From assembly GCA_020831635.1 (NCBI GenBank), contig JAFIGC010000020.1:1-55780 (forward strand): a stretch of DNA of 55,780 nucleotides, given 5' to 3'. This stretch comes from Verrucomicrobiota bacterium. Its GTDB lineage: Bacteria > Verrucomicrobiota > Kiritimatiellia > SS1-B-03-39 > UBA6053. Shown here in pieces: positions 1-8,345 of the stretch (positions are counted from its first letter, which is position 1; every line of letters begins with the position of its first letter). A program made the position numbers and the translations under genes. Below the pieces are notes generated by a model that was given only the letters and a program-made list of their open reading frames with translations, did not search any database and had not been told where the DNA came from.

Positions 1-587
1 GGATGTGCGGGGACCCTATGGAATATCACTGGAATGGCTACGGGGAGGCGTGTGGTGGAAATGCGTTGGCGCGGGAGGGTCTGGAGGCGTTGGTGCGGTT
101 TACGCGGGGTCATCAACCTCGTGGGGCGGACAATGTGCGGAAGCGTCAGTTGAACCGTGAGATGCACTGGACGGGGATTGGGGCGGCGATGGAGAAGGAA
201 CGAAAGCAACGTGCGGCCCCGAAAAACTGGAAAGAAGTGCAGGCGGCCTATCGTTTGTGGGTGGTGGCGAAGGGGATGACGCGCAAGGATGACTCCCGGA
301 CGACGGAAAAGATCCGAAACCGCAAGGGATTTGATCCGGTGGAGGTGATCGCGGAGTATGAACGTCGGGGAGAGGTGCCGATGGCGCAAATGTTGCGGCA
401 ACGTGTTCGGTATTTTACGCGCGGGGTGGCGATTGGGAGTTCGGCGTGGCTGGAAGGGCTGATGTCTGAGTATCGTTCCTGTTTTGGTGAAAAACGGAAG
501 AAGGCGGGGCGTCGGATGCAGGGGGGATGTTGGGGCGGATTAGAGGCATTGCGCCAGTCAGGGCAGAATGATGGGATGACAGAATGA
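1..587 (+). CDS. REP-associated tyrosine transposase (RAYT, Y1_Tnp family), 3' part only
   Basis: The reading frame is open from the window edge, so the 5' end lies outside; about 194 residues are visible. The C-terminal part resembles PVC-type RAYT/IS200-like transposases: a DPMEYHWNGYGEACGGN block near residues 5-20 and a GVAIGS..WLEGL..EYR..FG.KRK..GRRM block near residues 140-172, followed by a WGGL..LR tail. The HUH motif and catalytic tyrosine are not visible and should lie mainly upstream. RAYTs are single-copy transposases that act on short palindromic REP sequences and are thought to spread them. The last codons and the sequence just after the stop consist of a GAATGATGGGATGAC-type repeat that recurs at 4109-4157. 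Family assignment is by remembered sequence style, fairly confident; activity cannot be judged. Confidence 0.75.
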   Translation, partial: MCGDPMEYHWNGYGEACGGNALAREGLEALVRFTRGHQPRGADNVRKRQLNREMHWTGIGAAMEKERKQRAAPKNWKEVQAAYRLWVVAKGMTRKDDSRTTEKIRNRKGFDPVEVIAEYERRGEVPMAQMLRQRVRYFTRGVAIGSSAWLEGLMSEYRSCFGEKRKKAGRRMQGGCWGGLEALRQSGQNDGMTE

Positions 588-598
588 TGAGGTCACGG
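565..598. repeat. GATGAC/AGAATGATG-type dispersed repeat, copy 1
   Basis: This short degenerate repeat is made of AGAATGATG and GGATGAC units and overlaps the end of the RAYT gene. A 24-base stretch here (575-598) matches 4110-4133 at about 21 positions. Such low-complexity units next to a RAYT could be its substrate or a relic of its insertion; that link is inference. Confidence 0.5.
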
Positions 599-602
599 CA
601 CT

Positions 603-621
603 CCGCACTCGTCACTCCGCA
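603..621. repeat. Dispersed CCGCRCTCGTYACTCCGCA motif, copy 1
   Basis: This 19-base sequence recurs, with one to three changes, at 44562-44580 and 46068-46086, and in a more diverged form around 46009-46028. In the 44 and 46 kb copies it forms the left edge of a repeated promoter module; here it stands alone in the gap between the RAYT stump and the glycosyltransferase. Confidence 0.45.
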
Positions 622-689
622 ATCAGGTCAATATAGCAAAGGGTATTATGTAGAGTCATCGCATTCAAAATGCCTGACCTCTGATCTCT

Positions 690-1691
690 TTATGCGCAGA
701 GCCAGTAATCTTGTCCGGGGAGTCGTCCGGTGGCGCGCAGGTGGGATTCGATCTGATCGCGGGCGCCTCGTGCGGCGACGCCGACGAGGATGAGGGCGTT
801 GTGGGGGATTTCCGCCGGGGAAAGGACGGGGGTGCCGTCGATTTTCCGTCCGATTTTCGCTGGGGAGATGTCGACATAGCCGGCGAAGGGGCCACGGGTA
901 TTGCGAAGAGTGTCGAAGCGTCGGCGGGTGACGCGGCCCGCGCCCCAGAGTACGAGGGGTCGGTCGGCGGGTAGGATTCGGGCGAGGTAGTCGCATTTCA
1001 CCTCGTAAAAGGCCTGCACCGTGTAGCGGATGTCGGTGCGGGAAAGGCGGTCGGGGGGATCGTTCCAGGTGAGGAGGGTTTCGGGCAGTTTTCGGAATGC
1101 GACTCCGGCGTGCATCCAGCGCAGCCAAAGTTCGTAGTCCTCTGGAAAAGGGCCGTCCCGGTAGACACCGTAGGTTTGCTGGACTTCCCGACGCCACATG
1201 ACGGAGGGGTGAGCCACGGGTGATTCGACGAAGCGGTTGAGGCGATGGTCTTCCGGGGTGAGGATCCGGTTGACCCAGTCCACGTGTTCGGCGTAGCCCC
1301 GGTTGCGCCTGCGGTCGCCGCCAAAGGCGATTCGGCAGGCCACCACGCCGAGGCCGGGTTCCGAGTGGAGAGCCGCCACTTGACGTTCGAGGCGTTGGGG
1401 GTGGCAAAGGTCATCCGCATCCATGCGGGCGATCAGGGGGGCATTGGCCATTTCGGCGGCGCGATTGAGGGCGGTCACCAATCCCAAGGGGGGCTGATGG
1501 ATGACTTGGATTCGGGGGTCTCCGCTGGCCATAGCGTTCATGCAGGCGTCAGTGTCGTCGGTCGAACCGTCATTGACCATCAGCAATTCCCAATCAGGAA
1601 AGGTCTGGGCACGCAGACTTGCCACTGCGTCGGGAAGGGTATGGACGGCGTTGCGGACGGGGAGTAGAATGCTGACGGTTGGCGAGTTCAT
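690..1691 (-). CDS. Glycosyltransferase family 2 with C-terminal Rossmann-like extension
   Basis: This 333-residue cytosolic protein has a GT-A glycosyltransferase domain in its first 220 or so residues. It starts with VSILLPVRNA, has the nucleotide-binding NDGSTDDT near residue 40 and the metal-binding MDADD near residue 93. An EDYELWLRW stretch typical of the acceptor/base region follows. The last 110 residues form a second module: LWGAGRV..RRR, then GYVDIS..KIGRKIDG.PV and a closing LILVGVAARGAR. This looks like the small Rossmann-like domain seen behind some GT2 enzymes and C-methyltransferases. GT2 enzymes move a sugar from a nucleotide donor to a growing glycan or lipid; donor and acceptor cannot be told. 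It is transcribed alone, convergent with the RAYT gene. No strong ribosome binding site precedes the ATG. Confidence 0.85.
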   Translation of the reverse strand: MNSPTVSILLPVRNAVHTLPDAVASLRAQTFPDWELLMVNDGSTDDTDACMNAMASGDPRIQVIHQPPLGLVTALNRAAEMANAPLIARMDADDLCHPQRLERQVAALHSEPGLGVVACRIAFGGDRRRNRGYAEHVDWVNRILTPEDHRLNRFVESPVAHPSVMWRREVQQTYGVYRDGPFPEDYELWLRWMHAGVAFRKLPETLLTWNDPPDRLSRTDIRYTVQAFYEVKCDYLARILPADRPLVLWGAGRVTRRRFDTLRNTRGPFAGYVDISPAKIGRKIDGTPVLSPAEIPHNALILVGVAARGARDQIESHLRATGRLPGQDYWLCA

Positions 1692-1797
1692 GTTCTCGAA
1701 ATGGCGGGGAACGGAGGGTTTTCTTTTTCATATTTCCTGCTATAAGGACAACATCTTTCTCGTCTAAACTTTTTCTCATGTCCGTATCCTTTCCTCT

Positions 1798-1902
1798 ATG
1801 ACCGCTCCTCTGACCGTATATCTGATTCGCCACGGCGTGACCCCGTGGAACAAAACCGGGCTTTGCATGGGGCAAACGGACATTCCCCCGGATGGAGTCT
1901 GA
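1798..1902 (+). pseudogene. Truncated histidine phosphatase (phosphoglycerate-mutase-like) N-terminus
   Basis: A 34-residue open frame begins MTAPLTVYLIRHG, with the family's RHG phosphate-binding motif, and continues through WN..GLCMGQTDIPP. This is the classic start of CobC/GpmB-type histidine phosphatases, which normally run about 200 residues. It then stops with TGA at 1900-1902, two bases before the next gene's ATG. The rest of the enzyme is nowhere nearby, so a deletion or insertion event most likely cut it off. The stub still looks translatable and could now serve as a leader peptide for the methyltransferase; that role is inference. Confidence 0.65.
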
Positions 1903-1904
1903 AC

Positions 1905-2651
1905 ATGCCAGAACCTGTGATTGTCAATGCCGTGCTCAAGCGCATCAAAGCCCTGCCGGGTTGGCCAAAATTGCGGGTGCTGGATCTGAGTTGCGGGGAC
2001 GGGGAGGTCATCGACGAGCTGTGCCGTGAGGGGTGTCAGGCCGAAGGCACGCATTTTCGGGCCGACGACTACATTTACAATTCCCCCAGCGAGGCCCTGG
2101 ATACCTCTACGATTCATGAGAGGATCGATCTCACCCGTCCATTGCCCTTCGGGGATGGAGAATATGATGTGGTGCTTGCCACGGAAGTGTTGGAGCATCT
2201 GCCGTCCCACATTTTGCTGAGCGCCGAAATCGGGCGCATCCTCAAACCGGGGGGGCACTTTGTTTTTTCCACCCCCAATGTACACCGGCTGCAATCCCGA
2301 CTGCGGTTTTTCCTTTCCGGACAGCATGAATTGCGTGGCGCCCGTCTGGATTGGAGCGTGGGCGCCGACGATCTCTACTCCACCCACTACAATCGCATCT
2401 ATTTTCCGGTGATGCATTCGGTGCTGTATCACAACGGTTTGCGGGTTGAGGCCATGGGATTTACGGAGGCAAAATGGTCGGCGTTTCTGATGGGGCTTTT
2501 TCTGCCGCTGGTGATCCCGGTCACGGCGCTGGAATTGCGCCATGCGCACAAGCGTTCCCCTGAATGCGGGAAGGATTTGCTACGCTGGATGTTGCATCCG
2601 TGCATGCTGTTCAGCGACCAGATGCTGGTGGTCAGTCGAAAGCATCAGTAG
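1905..2651 (+). CDS. Class I SAM-dependent methyltransferase
   Basis: This roughly 248-residue protein has a Methyltransf_11/25-type fold. The SAM-binding glycine loop is VLDLSCGDGEV around residues 25-35, a PLPFGDGEYDVVLATEVLEHL stretch covers motifs III and IV, and LKPGGHFVFSTPN follows as a post-motif strand. The HYNRIYFP region and an aromatic-rich C-terminus suggest a small-molecule or lipid/glycan substrate, which cannot be named. I chose the ATG at 1905 because GGAG sits about 7 bases upstream and because the frame before it overlaps the phosphatase stub. It follows the stub by two bases and may be translationally coupled to it. The gene is convergent with the HtrA-like gene at 2677. 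Confidence 0.85.
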   Translation: MPEPVIVNAVLKRIKALPGWPKLRVLDLSCGDGEVIDELCREGCQAEGTHFRADDYIYNSPSEALDTSTIHERIDLTRPLPFGDGEYDVVLATEVLEHLPSHILLSAEIGRILKPGGHFVFSTPNVHRLQSRLRFFLSGQHELRGARLDWSVGADDLYSTHYNRIYFPVMHSVLYHNGLRVEAMGFTEAKWSAFLMGLFLPLVIPVTALELRHAHKRSPECGKDLLRWMLHPCMLFSDQMLVVSRKHQ

Positions 2652-2676
2652 GGTTGAGTTTGTGGAACTGCAATTG

Positions 2677-3777
2677 TTATCGGAACTGGAGGTCTTCCCG
2701 GGGCATGAGGCTGGTGGTAACGGTGACGCTTCTTTCGCTGTCGCCTCGGAGGATGTTGAGCTTGAGGGTGTCGCCGGGTCGGCTGAGGCGCACAAGGCTG
2801 CTGAGTTCGCTGCCGGAACGTATGGGCTTTTCATTGACCTTGCGGACCAGATCCCCTGATTCAAGGCCCGCGAGGTCGGCGGGGCTTTCGCGCACGATGC
2901 GGGTGAGGCGGACACCTAGGCGGGTGTCTTGCATGACCACCCCAAGCCAACTGAGTTCGGGGTTGTCGGTGCCGGCGACGATGAGTTCGGCGGCCCGCAT
3001 GGCGGTATTGGCGGGCACGGCGAAACCGATGCCGATGTTGCCTTGCGACATGCCCCCGGCGGTGCGGATGAGGGTGTTGAGTCCGATGAGTCGTCCTTCG
3101 ATGTCAATGAGAGGTCCGCCACTGTTGCCGGGGTTGATGGCGGCGCTGGTTTGAATGAAATCCACGATTGGCAATGCGGTTTCCGCGCGACCCTTGTGGC
3201 TGATGACCCCGTGGGTGACGGTGCTGCTGAGGCTGAAGGGGGAGCCGATGGCCATAACCATTTCCCCGACGCGAATGCCGTCGGAGTCGCCGGGTTGAAT
3301 GGCGGTAAATTCGCGGTTATCATCGGTCTGAATTTTGAGCACGGCGATGTCGGTGGGTTCGTTTTTGCCCACGAGGGTGGCGGGATAGGCGGTGCCGTCC
3401 TCCAGAACCACTTCGATGCGCTGTCCGCCATGGAGGACGTGGAAATTGGTGAGCACATAGCCGGAGGGATCGATGATCACCCCGGAGCCCTGGCCCACCG
3501 GACGCTGGGCTTCCCGAAGCAGACGTCCATACCAGTCTACGAAATATTGGGTGGCTTCGGTGCGGATGACCACCACGGAAGGGAGAACTTTTTCCACGGT
3601 GTCGGCCATGGCGGTGTTCAGGGCCCGGGCCACATCAAGGGGCTGGGAATCTTCGAGGTTGATTGCCGGAGGGGGCGGGGGGCGCAGTGCCCGGGGGGGC
3701 GATTCGGCGGGGGAGGTGGGCTCGTTGCCGCATCCGGCCATGAAAATAAGTAGAAAAAGAGCTGGAAACAACTTCAT
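2677..3777 (-). CDS. HtrA/Deg-type serine protease with one PDZ domain, probable lipoprotein
   Basis: This 366-residue periplasmic protease of family S1C (DegP/DegQ/DegS-like) works in envelope protein quality control. The N-terminus has a hydrophobic signal and a possible lipobox ending at Cys16 (MAGC), then a proline-rich linker. The catalytic triad is visible: His113 in TNFHVLHGG, Asp143 in PTDIAVLKI and Ser219 in INPGNSGGPL. A single PDZ domain fills roughly residues 270-366 (WLGVVMQDT...ESPADLAGLESGDLV). One PDZ rather than two fits DegS-like or short Deg proteins. Its ATG overlaps the xseB stop by four bases, so the two are translationally coupled. Lipidation is a prediction only, because Met at -3 is unusual. 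Confidence 0.9.
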   Translation of the reverse strand: MKLFPALFLLIFMAGCGNEPTSPAESPPRALRPPPPPAINLEDSQPLDVARALNTAMADTVEKVLPSVVVIRTEATQYFVDWYGRLLREAQRPVGQGSGVIIDPSGYVLTNFHVLHGGQRIEVVLEDGTAYPATLVGKNEPTDIAVLKIQTDDNREFTAIQPGDSDGIRVGEMVMAIGSPFSLSSTVTHGVISHKGRAETALPIVDFIQTSAAINPGNSGGPLIDIEGRLIGLNTLIRTAGGMSQGNIGIGFAVPANTAMRAAELIVAGTDNPELSWLGVVMQDTRLGVRLTRIVRESPADLAGLESGDLVRKVNEKPIRSGSELSSLVRLSRPGDTLKLNILRGDSERSVTVTTSLMPREDLQFR

Positions 3778-4034
3778 GTGACTTCGGGTTCAAATGGTTC
3801 GGTGGTGATTTTTCCGTCTTTTTTGACGAGTTTTTCGATACGGCGTTCAACTTCGTTGAGGCGTTTTCCGCAGAGGTCGACCAGTCCGGAGCCCTCCTCG
3901 AAATGGGCAATCATTTCATCGAGGCTGAGTTTGCCGGCCTCCATTTCCGCGACCAAGGTTTCGAGGCGCTTGAGGGCGTCCTCGAATGAAGGGGCTGCGG
4001 TGGAGGATTTGGATGTGGGTTTGGTGTCGGGCAT
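3774..4034 (-). CDS. xseB: Exodeoxyribonuclease VII small subunit
   Basis: XseB is the small subunit of exonuclease VII, which degrades single-stranded DNA together with XseA. The protein has the family core FEDALKRLETLVAEME.G.LSLDEMI..FEEG..L and a helical C-terminus with LNEVERRIEKLVKKDG. At 86 residues from the ATG at 4034 it is of usual size; an alternative ATG at 4067 would add 11 residues, and neither has a clear ribosome binding site. No xseA is in the window. Its stop codon overlaps the start of the HtrA-like gene (ATGA). Confidence 0.88.
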   Translation of the reverse strand: MPDTKPTSKSSTAAPSFEDALKRLETLVAEMEAGKLSLDEMIAHFEEGSGLVDLCGKRLNEVERRIEKLVKKDGKITTEPFEPEVT

Positions 4035-4108
4035 GATGGAACTTGGTTTCGTATGAATGCTTATCATGCCACAAATCTGAAATCTTTCAACTCAAAGGAA
4101 CAGCGGAT

Positions 4109-4157
4109 GGGTGACAGAATGATGAGGGGACGGAATGATGGGATGACGGGATGATCT
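4109..4157. repeat. GATGAC/AGAATGATG-type dispersed repeat, copy 2
   Basis: This intergenic stretch between xseB and ruvB consists of degenerate GAATGATGGGATGAC and GACAGAATGATGAGG units. It matches the sequence at the 3' end of the RAYT gene (565-598). Confidence 0.5.
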
Positions 4158-4213
4158 GCAAATCACCGCACAAAATGTTTGCCGGAGCGGAGGGGACATC
4201 GTAGAAACGTTTT

Positions 4214-5230
4214 ATGGATGAATCTCCCCGAAATGATTTTGTGCGTGTCGATCAGGATTTCGAACTGAGCCTGCGCCCCACCCGTTTTGCCGATTACGTG
4301 GGGCAAAACAAGGTGCGGGAGCGTCTTGAGCTTTTCGTGGCCGCGGCCAAGGGCCGGGGGGATGTGCTGGATCACGTGCTGCTGTCGGGTCCGCCCGGGT
4401 TGGGCAAAACCACGTTGGCGCACATTCTCGGGGAACAGATGGAGGTGAATGTGAAAACCACCTCGGGTCCGGCGATTGACAAGGCGGGCGATCTGGCGGG
4501 TCTTCTGACGGGTTTGGAAAAAGGCGACATTCTCTTTATCGATGAAATTCACCGGATTCCGCGCGCGGTGGAGGAGTATCTGTATTCGGCCATGGAAGAT
4601 TTTGTCATCGATATTCTCATCGATCAGGGGCCCAACGCGCGGTCGGTGCGCTTGAATTTGCCGCGGTTTACGCTGGTGGGCGCCACGACGCGCATGGGGT
4701 TGTTGACGGCGCCGTTTCGTTCGCGCTTTGGCATGAGCAATCGCTTGGATTATTATTCCCACGAGGATTTGAAAAAGATCATCACCCGATCCGCGCGCAT
4801 ATTGAATGTGGACGTGGATGAGCCGGGGGCGTTGGAAATCGCGGCCCGCAGTCGCGGCACGCCGCGGATTGCCAACAATCTGTTGCGCTGGGTGCGGGAT
4901 TATGCCCAGGTCAAAGCCGACAATCGAATCAACAAGGACATCGCCGACCGCGCCCTGACCATGTTGGATATTGATCAATTTGGTTTGGATGAGATGGACA
5001 AGCGGTTGTTGGAAACGATTCTCCTGAAGTTTTCGGGCGGTCCGGTGGGGTTGGGGAGTCTCGCGGTGAGTGTCGGCGAGGAAGCGGGCACGATCGAGGA
5101 GGTGTACGAGCCGTATTTGATTCAGGAAGGGTACATGAAGCGCACCCCGCAGGGGCGCGTGGTCACGCCGCTATGTTACGAGCGTTTTGGGTTGAAGCCA
5201 CCTGCAAACGTGCAGCGCGAGTTGCTCTGA
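4214..5230 (+). CDS. ruvB: Holliday junction branch migration helicase RuvB
   Basis: RuvB is the hexameric AAA+ motor that drives branch migration of Holliday junctions with RuvA during recombinational repair. The 338-residue length is normal. The Walker A motif GPPGLGKTT is at residues 59-67 and the Walker B DEIH at 110-113. The family signatures LRP..F.DYVGQ, GATTR.G.L..PFR.RFG and [18 protein letters not shown] are all present, and the C-terminal winged helix ends with the R.V.TP.CYERFGL type sequence. It is monocistronic here, without ruvA or ruvC beside it. A purine-rich GGAGGGG lies about 20 bases upstream, rather far for a Shine-Dalgarno site. Confidence 0.98.
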   Translation: MDESPRNDFVRVDQDFELSLRPTRFADYVGQNKVRERLELFVAAAKGRGDVLDHVLLSGPPGLGKTTLAHILGEQMEVNVKTTSGPAIDKAGDLAGLLTGLEKGDILFIDEIHRIPRAVEEYLYSAMEDFVIDILIDQGPNARSVRLNLPRFTLVGATTRMGLLTAPFRSRFGMSNRLDYYSHEDLKKIITRSARILNVDVDEPGALEIAARSRGTPRIANNLLRWVRDYAQVKADNRINKDIADRALTMLDIDQFGLDEMDKRLLETILLKFSGGPVGLGSLAVSVGEEAGTIEEVYEPYLIQEGYMKRTPQGRVVTPLCYERFGLKPPANVQRELL

Positions 5231-5303
5231 ACGTCAGAGTATGGGCTTATGTATGGCTTGGCTTTTCGTGTGGGAGTCAGATTGTGGTGGGTGAGCTGGA
5301 AGA

Positions 5304-5510
5304 TGGGAAAAAGCCTTCGGGGGAGACCGGACTCTTGATCTCACGCCGCCTTTCGCACTTTCGGGGGGACGTCACCATCAGAAGATGCGTTAGCCCCCGA
5401 AATCGAAAAATCCGACGTAAGCTGAAGAGCCCGGTCTCCCATAACCCTGAAGGATTGAGGAGAAGAATGCCGAAGGCTTTTCCCAGTCACACCCGCGCGC
5501 CCCCGCGCGG
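5304..5510. other. Large self-complementary element, candidate structured RNA or non-mobile MITE
   Basis: Three nested inverted repeats lie in the gap between ruvB and cysK. The outer stem pairs 5304-5320 with 5470-5485 (perfect but for one bulged A). The middle stem pairs 5321-5336 with 5425-5440 (16 positions, one mismatch). The inner stem pairs 5359-5367 with 5394-5402 (perfect). The two outer stems abut on the left side and are separated by 29 unpaired bases on the right. A perfect 7-bp GC hairpin follows at 5493-5510. I see no match to tmRNA, SRP RNA, RNase P or a known riboswitch. The overall size (about 180 nt) and rod shape recall 6S RNA, but this is not shown. An open frame across the region looks like chance. 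Confidence 0.5.
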
Positions 5511-5604
5511 TTTACCCTGTAATGTTAGTGTGGGGGGTATTTTCTTGGCGCAGGGTGACGGGAGAGCCGATCTCCGCATCGGCAGGGGCGTAGGGGGCTT
5601 CGTG

Positions 5605-5641
5605 AAAAAACACGGGATGGCCGTTTGGCCATCCCGTGTTT
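5605..5641 (-). terminator. Rho-independent terminator of cysK
   Basis: A perfect 15-bp hairpin (5608-5622 with 5627-5641, 4-base loop) lies 20 bases beyond the cysK stop. Read on the minus strand it ends in a run of six T residues. Confidence 0.85.
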
Positions 5642-5661
5642 AAATTTCGGATGAAAGGATC

Positions 5662-6594
5662 TCAGCCGATGTACTGTTGGAACAGCCAGGTGGAGAGATA
5701 GCGTTCACCGGTGTCGCAACCGATGGTGACGATTTTCTTGCCGGCGTTTTCGGGGCGTTTGGCGTATTCGACGGCGGCGTGGACATTGCCTCCGGCGGAA
5801 ATGCCGATGAGCACGCCTTCTTCGCGGGCGCAGCGGCGGGCCATTTCGCCGGCTTCCTCTTCGTTGATGTGCAGGACTTCATCCACGACGTCGGGGTAGT
5901 AGTTTTTGGGGATAAACCCGGCACCGATGCCTTGGATTTTGTGGGGACCGGGGTTTCCGCCGCTCAAAACGGGGGAGCCTTTGGGTTCGACGGCCACGGC
6001 CTTGAAGTTGGGGTTCTTTTCCTTGAGGAATTTTCCGGCGCCGCTGATGGTACCGCCCGTGCCCACGCCGGCGATGAGGGCATCGACGTTTCCGTCGGTG
6101 TCTTCCCAGATTTCCGGGCCGGTGGTGGTGTAGTGGATGTTGGGGTTGGCGTCGTTGTTGAATTGTTGGGGCATGAAGGCGCCTTCGGTCTGTTCATGCA
6201 GTTCCGCCGCTTTGGCGATGGCGCCGGGCATGCCTTTTTCCGCCGGGGTGAGTACCAGCTCCGCGCCGAGGATTTTCAAGAGGTGACGCCGTTCCAGACT
6301 CATGCTTTCGGGCATGCAGAGCACGCACCGGTAGCCTTTGGCGGCCGCGACAAAGGCGAGGGCAATGCCGGTGTTTCCGGAAGTGGGTTCGATGATGGTG
6401 CCGCCGGGCTTGAGAAGGCCTTCCTTTTCCGCGGCTTCGATCATGGCTTTGCCAATCCGGTCTTTCACGCTATACAGCGGATTGCGCGATTCGAGCTTGA
6501 TGTACACGTCCGCGACGCATCCTTCGGTGACACGGTTCAATTTGACCAGTGGGGTTTTGCCCACGGTATCCACAATGTTTTCATATACGGGCAT
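5662..6594 (-). CDS. cysK: Cysteine synthase A (O-acetylserine sulfhydrylase)
   Basis: This enzyme makes cysteine from O-acetylserine and sulfide using pyridoxal phosphate. At 310 residues it is typical of CysK. The PLP lysine is Lys44 in the SVKDRIG motif; the substrate-binding TSGNTG loop is near residues 70-75, and the phosphate-binding GTGGT loop near 180. The C-terminal GISAGGN signature and a closing [10 protein letters not shown] complete the match; a four-residue C-terminus ending in Ile is compatible with binding by CysE. An AGGAG ribosome binding site lies about 8 bases before the ATG. The 150-bp upstream gap is AT-rich and contains a weak promoter-like pair. No cysE lies beside it. 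Confidence 0.97.
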   Translation of the reverse strand: MPVYENIVDTVGKTPLVKLNRVTEGCVADVYIKLESRNPLYSVKDRIGKAMIEAAEKEGLLKPGGTIIEPTSGNTGIALAFVAAAKGYRCVLCMPESMSLERRHLLKILGAELVLTPAEKGMPGAIAKAAELHEQTEGAFMPQQFNNDANPNIHYTTTGPEIWEDTDGNVDALIAGVGTGGTISGAGKFLKEKNPNFKAVAVEPKGSPVLSGGNPGPHKIQGIGAGFIPKNYYPDVVDEVLHINEEEAGEMARRCAREEGVLIGISAGGNVHAAVEYAKRPENAGKKIVTIGCDTGERYLSTWLFQQYIG

Positions 6595-6744
6595 GATGCT
6601 TCTCCTGAGGTTGTGCGCCTTTCTGCTGTGAAAGGCACGGGTTTCTTTTAATGTCTATCGATTTAATAGGGATTAGAATATCCAATCAATGGGATTGATC
6701 AAGCACGGAATGCAAAAAACAGTGATTTTTCTTTCAGGCCGTCC

Positions 6745-7818
6745 CTACCGGAGAAAGCGGTGAAACGCGGTTTCCAGGGCTTGAATGGACTCAAATCCAT
6801 AGACCTCCCGGAGGGCCAACATCGGATCTTGACCGCGCACGGTAATCATTTGCAGGAAGCGAACGAACTCGCGGTTGTCTTTTTCCAGCATCAAAAAGCC
6901 GACGAGATGGTGGCTGGTGGCGTAGAAGCGGGGAATGTCGGCGGGGTTGGACGGATACCCGCGCAGGGAAAACACCTGTGCCAGTGGCATCGGGTTTCGC
7001 AAGCCGCCCAATTCATTGGCGGGGTTGACCCGTTGTCCATTGAAAGCTTTCCAGCCGGTTTTGCCGTACCATTCCGCGAGGCCTTCGTTCAGCCACAGGG
7101 GCGGGGGGCGGGCAAAGAAACGGTTGAGGACGAGGTGGCTCATTTCATGGGCGAGCACATGGGCGTTTTCGCGGCTGCGACCGGTGTCCTGCAGGTACAT
7201 GACATGGCCGTGGACATAAGCGGCGGACCATTCGGGGGCGACGCCGGAGGCTTCGATGAAGCGCGCCCATTCCCGGGCGTCCCGGAGAACGACGATGCTG
7301 GATTTCACATCGGCCCGGTCTTGAAAACCGGGCAGGTCGGCGGCGATGTATTGATAAAAGAAATCCGCCTGACGGGCGACGGTGCGGGCATAGCCCATTT
7401 GTTGGTAATGAAGAATGAAATACTCGCTTTCGGCATGGCTCCAGTTGCGGCTCAATCCCAAGAGGGCGTCTTTTTCCCTGTCGCTCATGCCGCGGGGCCA
7501 GTGGTTGCCGAGGCGAAGGTTTCTCCAAGTGAGTTCGCGCCGTCCGGTGGGGGCTTCCATTTGGCCGGCGGGCAGGCTGCCGCGGGCGTGATCGCCGGCC
7601 AGACGCGCCACTTCGCGTCTGTCGGCGGGGGTAAGTTGCTCCAGGCGAACTTCGAGGGTATCCCCGTCATGGCGTTGGAGGGTGACGGTGCCGTGTTCAT
7701 AGCTTACGAATCTTGCCCGGACGGTAAAGGAGCCCGGGGCCCGCCAAGTGCGCATGTCCGAAGCCTGCGCGGCGGTTAGGAGGAGGACGGAAAGCAAGAG
7801 CGGGAAGCGGAAATTCAT
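6745..7818 (-). CDS. Secreted gluzincin-like metallopeptidase with N-terminal SHD1-like domain
   Basis: This 357-residue protein begins with a cleavable signal peptide (residues 1-19). A small beta domain at about 23-70 (W...GSFTVRARFV...VTLQRHDGDTLEVRLEQLTPADR) resembles the SHD1 domain common in PVC bacteria. The catalytic part has His224-Glu-Met-Ser-His228 (HExxH) and a downstream Glu245 in LNEGLAEW, the zinc-site layout of MA-clan (gluzincin) peptidases, here closest to DUF1570/peptidase_MA-like families. It therefore probably acts in the periplasm or outside the cell as a zinc protease with unknown target. Its start overlaps the stop of the phosphatase gene by four bases, so the two are co-translated. 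Confidence 0.75.
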   Translation of the reverse strand: MNFRFPLLLSVLLLTAAQASDMRTWRAPGSFTVRARFVSYEHGTVTLQRHDGDTLEVRLEQLTPADRREVARLAGDHARGSLPAGQMEAPTGRRELTWRNLRLGNHWPRGMSDREKDALLGLSRNWSHAESEYFILHYQQMGYARTVARQADFFYQYIAADLPGFQDRADVKSSIVVLRDAREWARFIEASGVAPEWSAAYVHGHVMYLQDTGRSRENAHVLAHEMSHLVLNRFFARPPPLWLNEGLAEWYGKTGWKAFNGQRVNPANELGGLRNPMPLAQVFSLRGYPSNPADIPRFYATSHHLVGFLMLEKDNREFVRFLQMITVRGQDPMLALREVYGFESIQALETAFHRFLR

Positions 7819-8345
7819 GTGCGGATCCTTTGGTAATCCCGCAGATATTTCCCTTTTTCCCGTTTGACGTCAAAGGTCGAACCTTTGGTGGTCAGCCATC
7901 TGCTTTTTTTGCGGGCGGTTTCCGGGTCCATGCCTTGGCATTCGATAAGCCAGAGGGCGCCGTAGAGGACCGCGCGTCCTTCGCCGTGGGTGCAATGTAT
8001 GAGGGCGGGACGGTTTTCCGGATTTTCGATCAGGTCCAAAAATTGATTGCGCAAATCGTCGTCGGGCACCTGGGTGGAGGGCAGGTGAATGTGTCGGCAG
8101 CCGATGGTTTCCAAGGTTGATTTTTCCCCGGCCACGTCGCCCTCGTTGTCGCGGCGCAGGTCAAACACTGCCCGAATGCCGTGGGTGCGCACGGTACGTC
8201 GGAGGGTTCCGGGTTTCATGGCGCCCGCGCGCATGACTTTGGAAGGAGTGAGAACGGTGAATCGGCGTTCCACCAATTGCCACCAAGCCCAAGCGCCGGC
8301 AAACAACAACAGCCCACCGGCCAAAATCGAAAGGAAAATATGCAT
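7815..8345 (-). CDS. Membrane-anchored dual-specificity/tyrosine phosphatase-like protein
   Basis: About 176 residues: an N-terminal transmembrane helix (residues 4-22) followed by a cysteine-phosphatase domain. The CX5R active site is Cys118 to Arg124 (HCTHGEGR), and a preceding VFDLRRDNEGDVAGE segment resembles the general acid region of DSP/PTP-like enzymes, including inositol-phosphate phosphatases. The substrate could be a phosphoprotein or phospho-metabolite. I chose the ATG at 8345 because the 17-residue extension before it is not domain-like; the ribosome binding site is weak. The gene lies 95 bases after the small membrane protein gene and overlaps the peptidase gene (ATGA). Confidence 0.75.
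   Translation of the reverse strand: MHIFLSILAGGLLLFAGAWAWWQLVERRFTVLTPSKVMRAGAMKPGTLRRTVRTHGIRAVFDLRRDNEGDVAGEKSTLETIGCRHIHLPSTQVPDDDLRNQFLDLIENPENRPALIHCTHGEGRAVLYGALWLIECQGMDPETARKKSRWLTTKGSTFDVKREKGKYLRDYQRIRT

Noticed and set aside
5304-5485. Assignment of the nested-stem element as SRP RNA, tmRNA, RNase P or a riboswitch
   Set aside because: None of the conserved core motifs of these RNAs could be found on either strand.
5173-5643. 156-codon plus-strand open frame after ruvB
   Set aside because: It begins inside ruvB, has no domain and its sequence follows the inverted repeats rather than a protein pattern.
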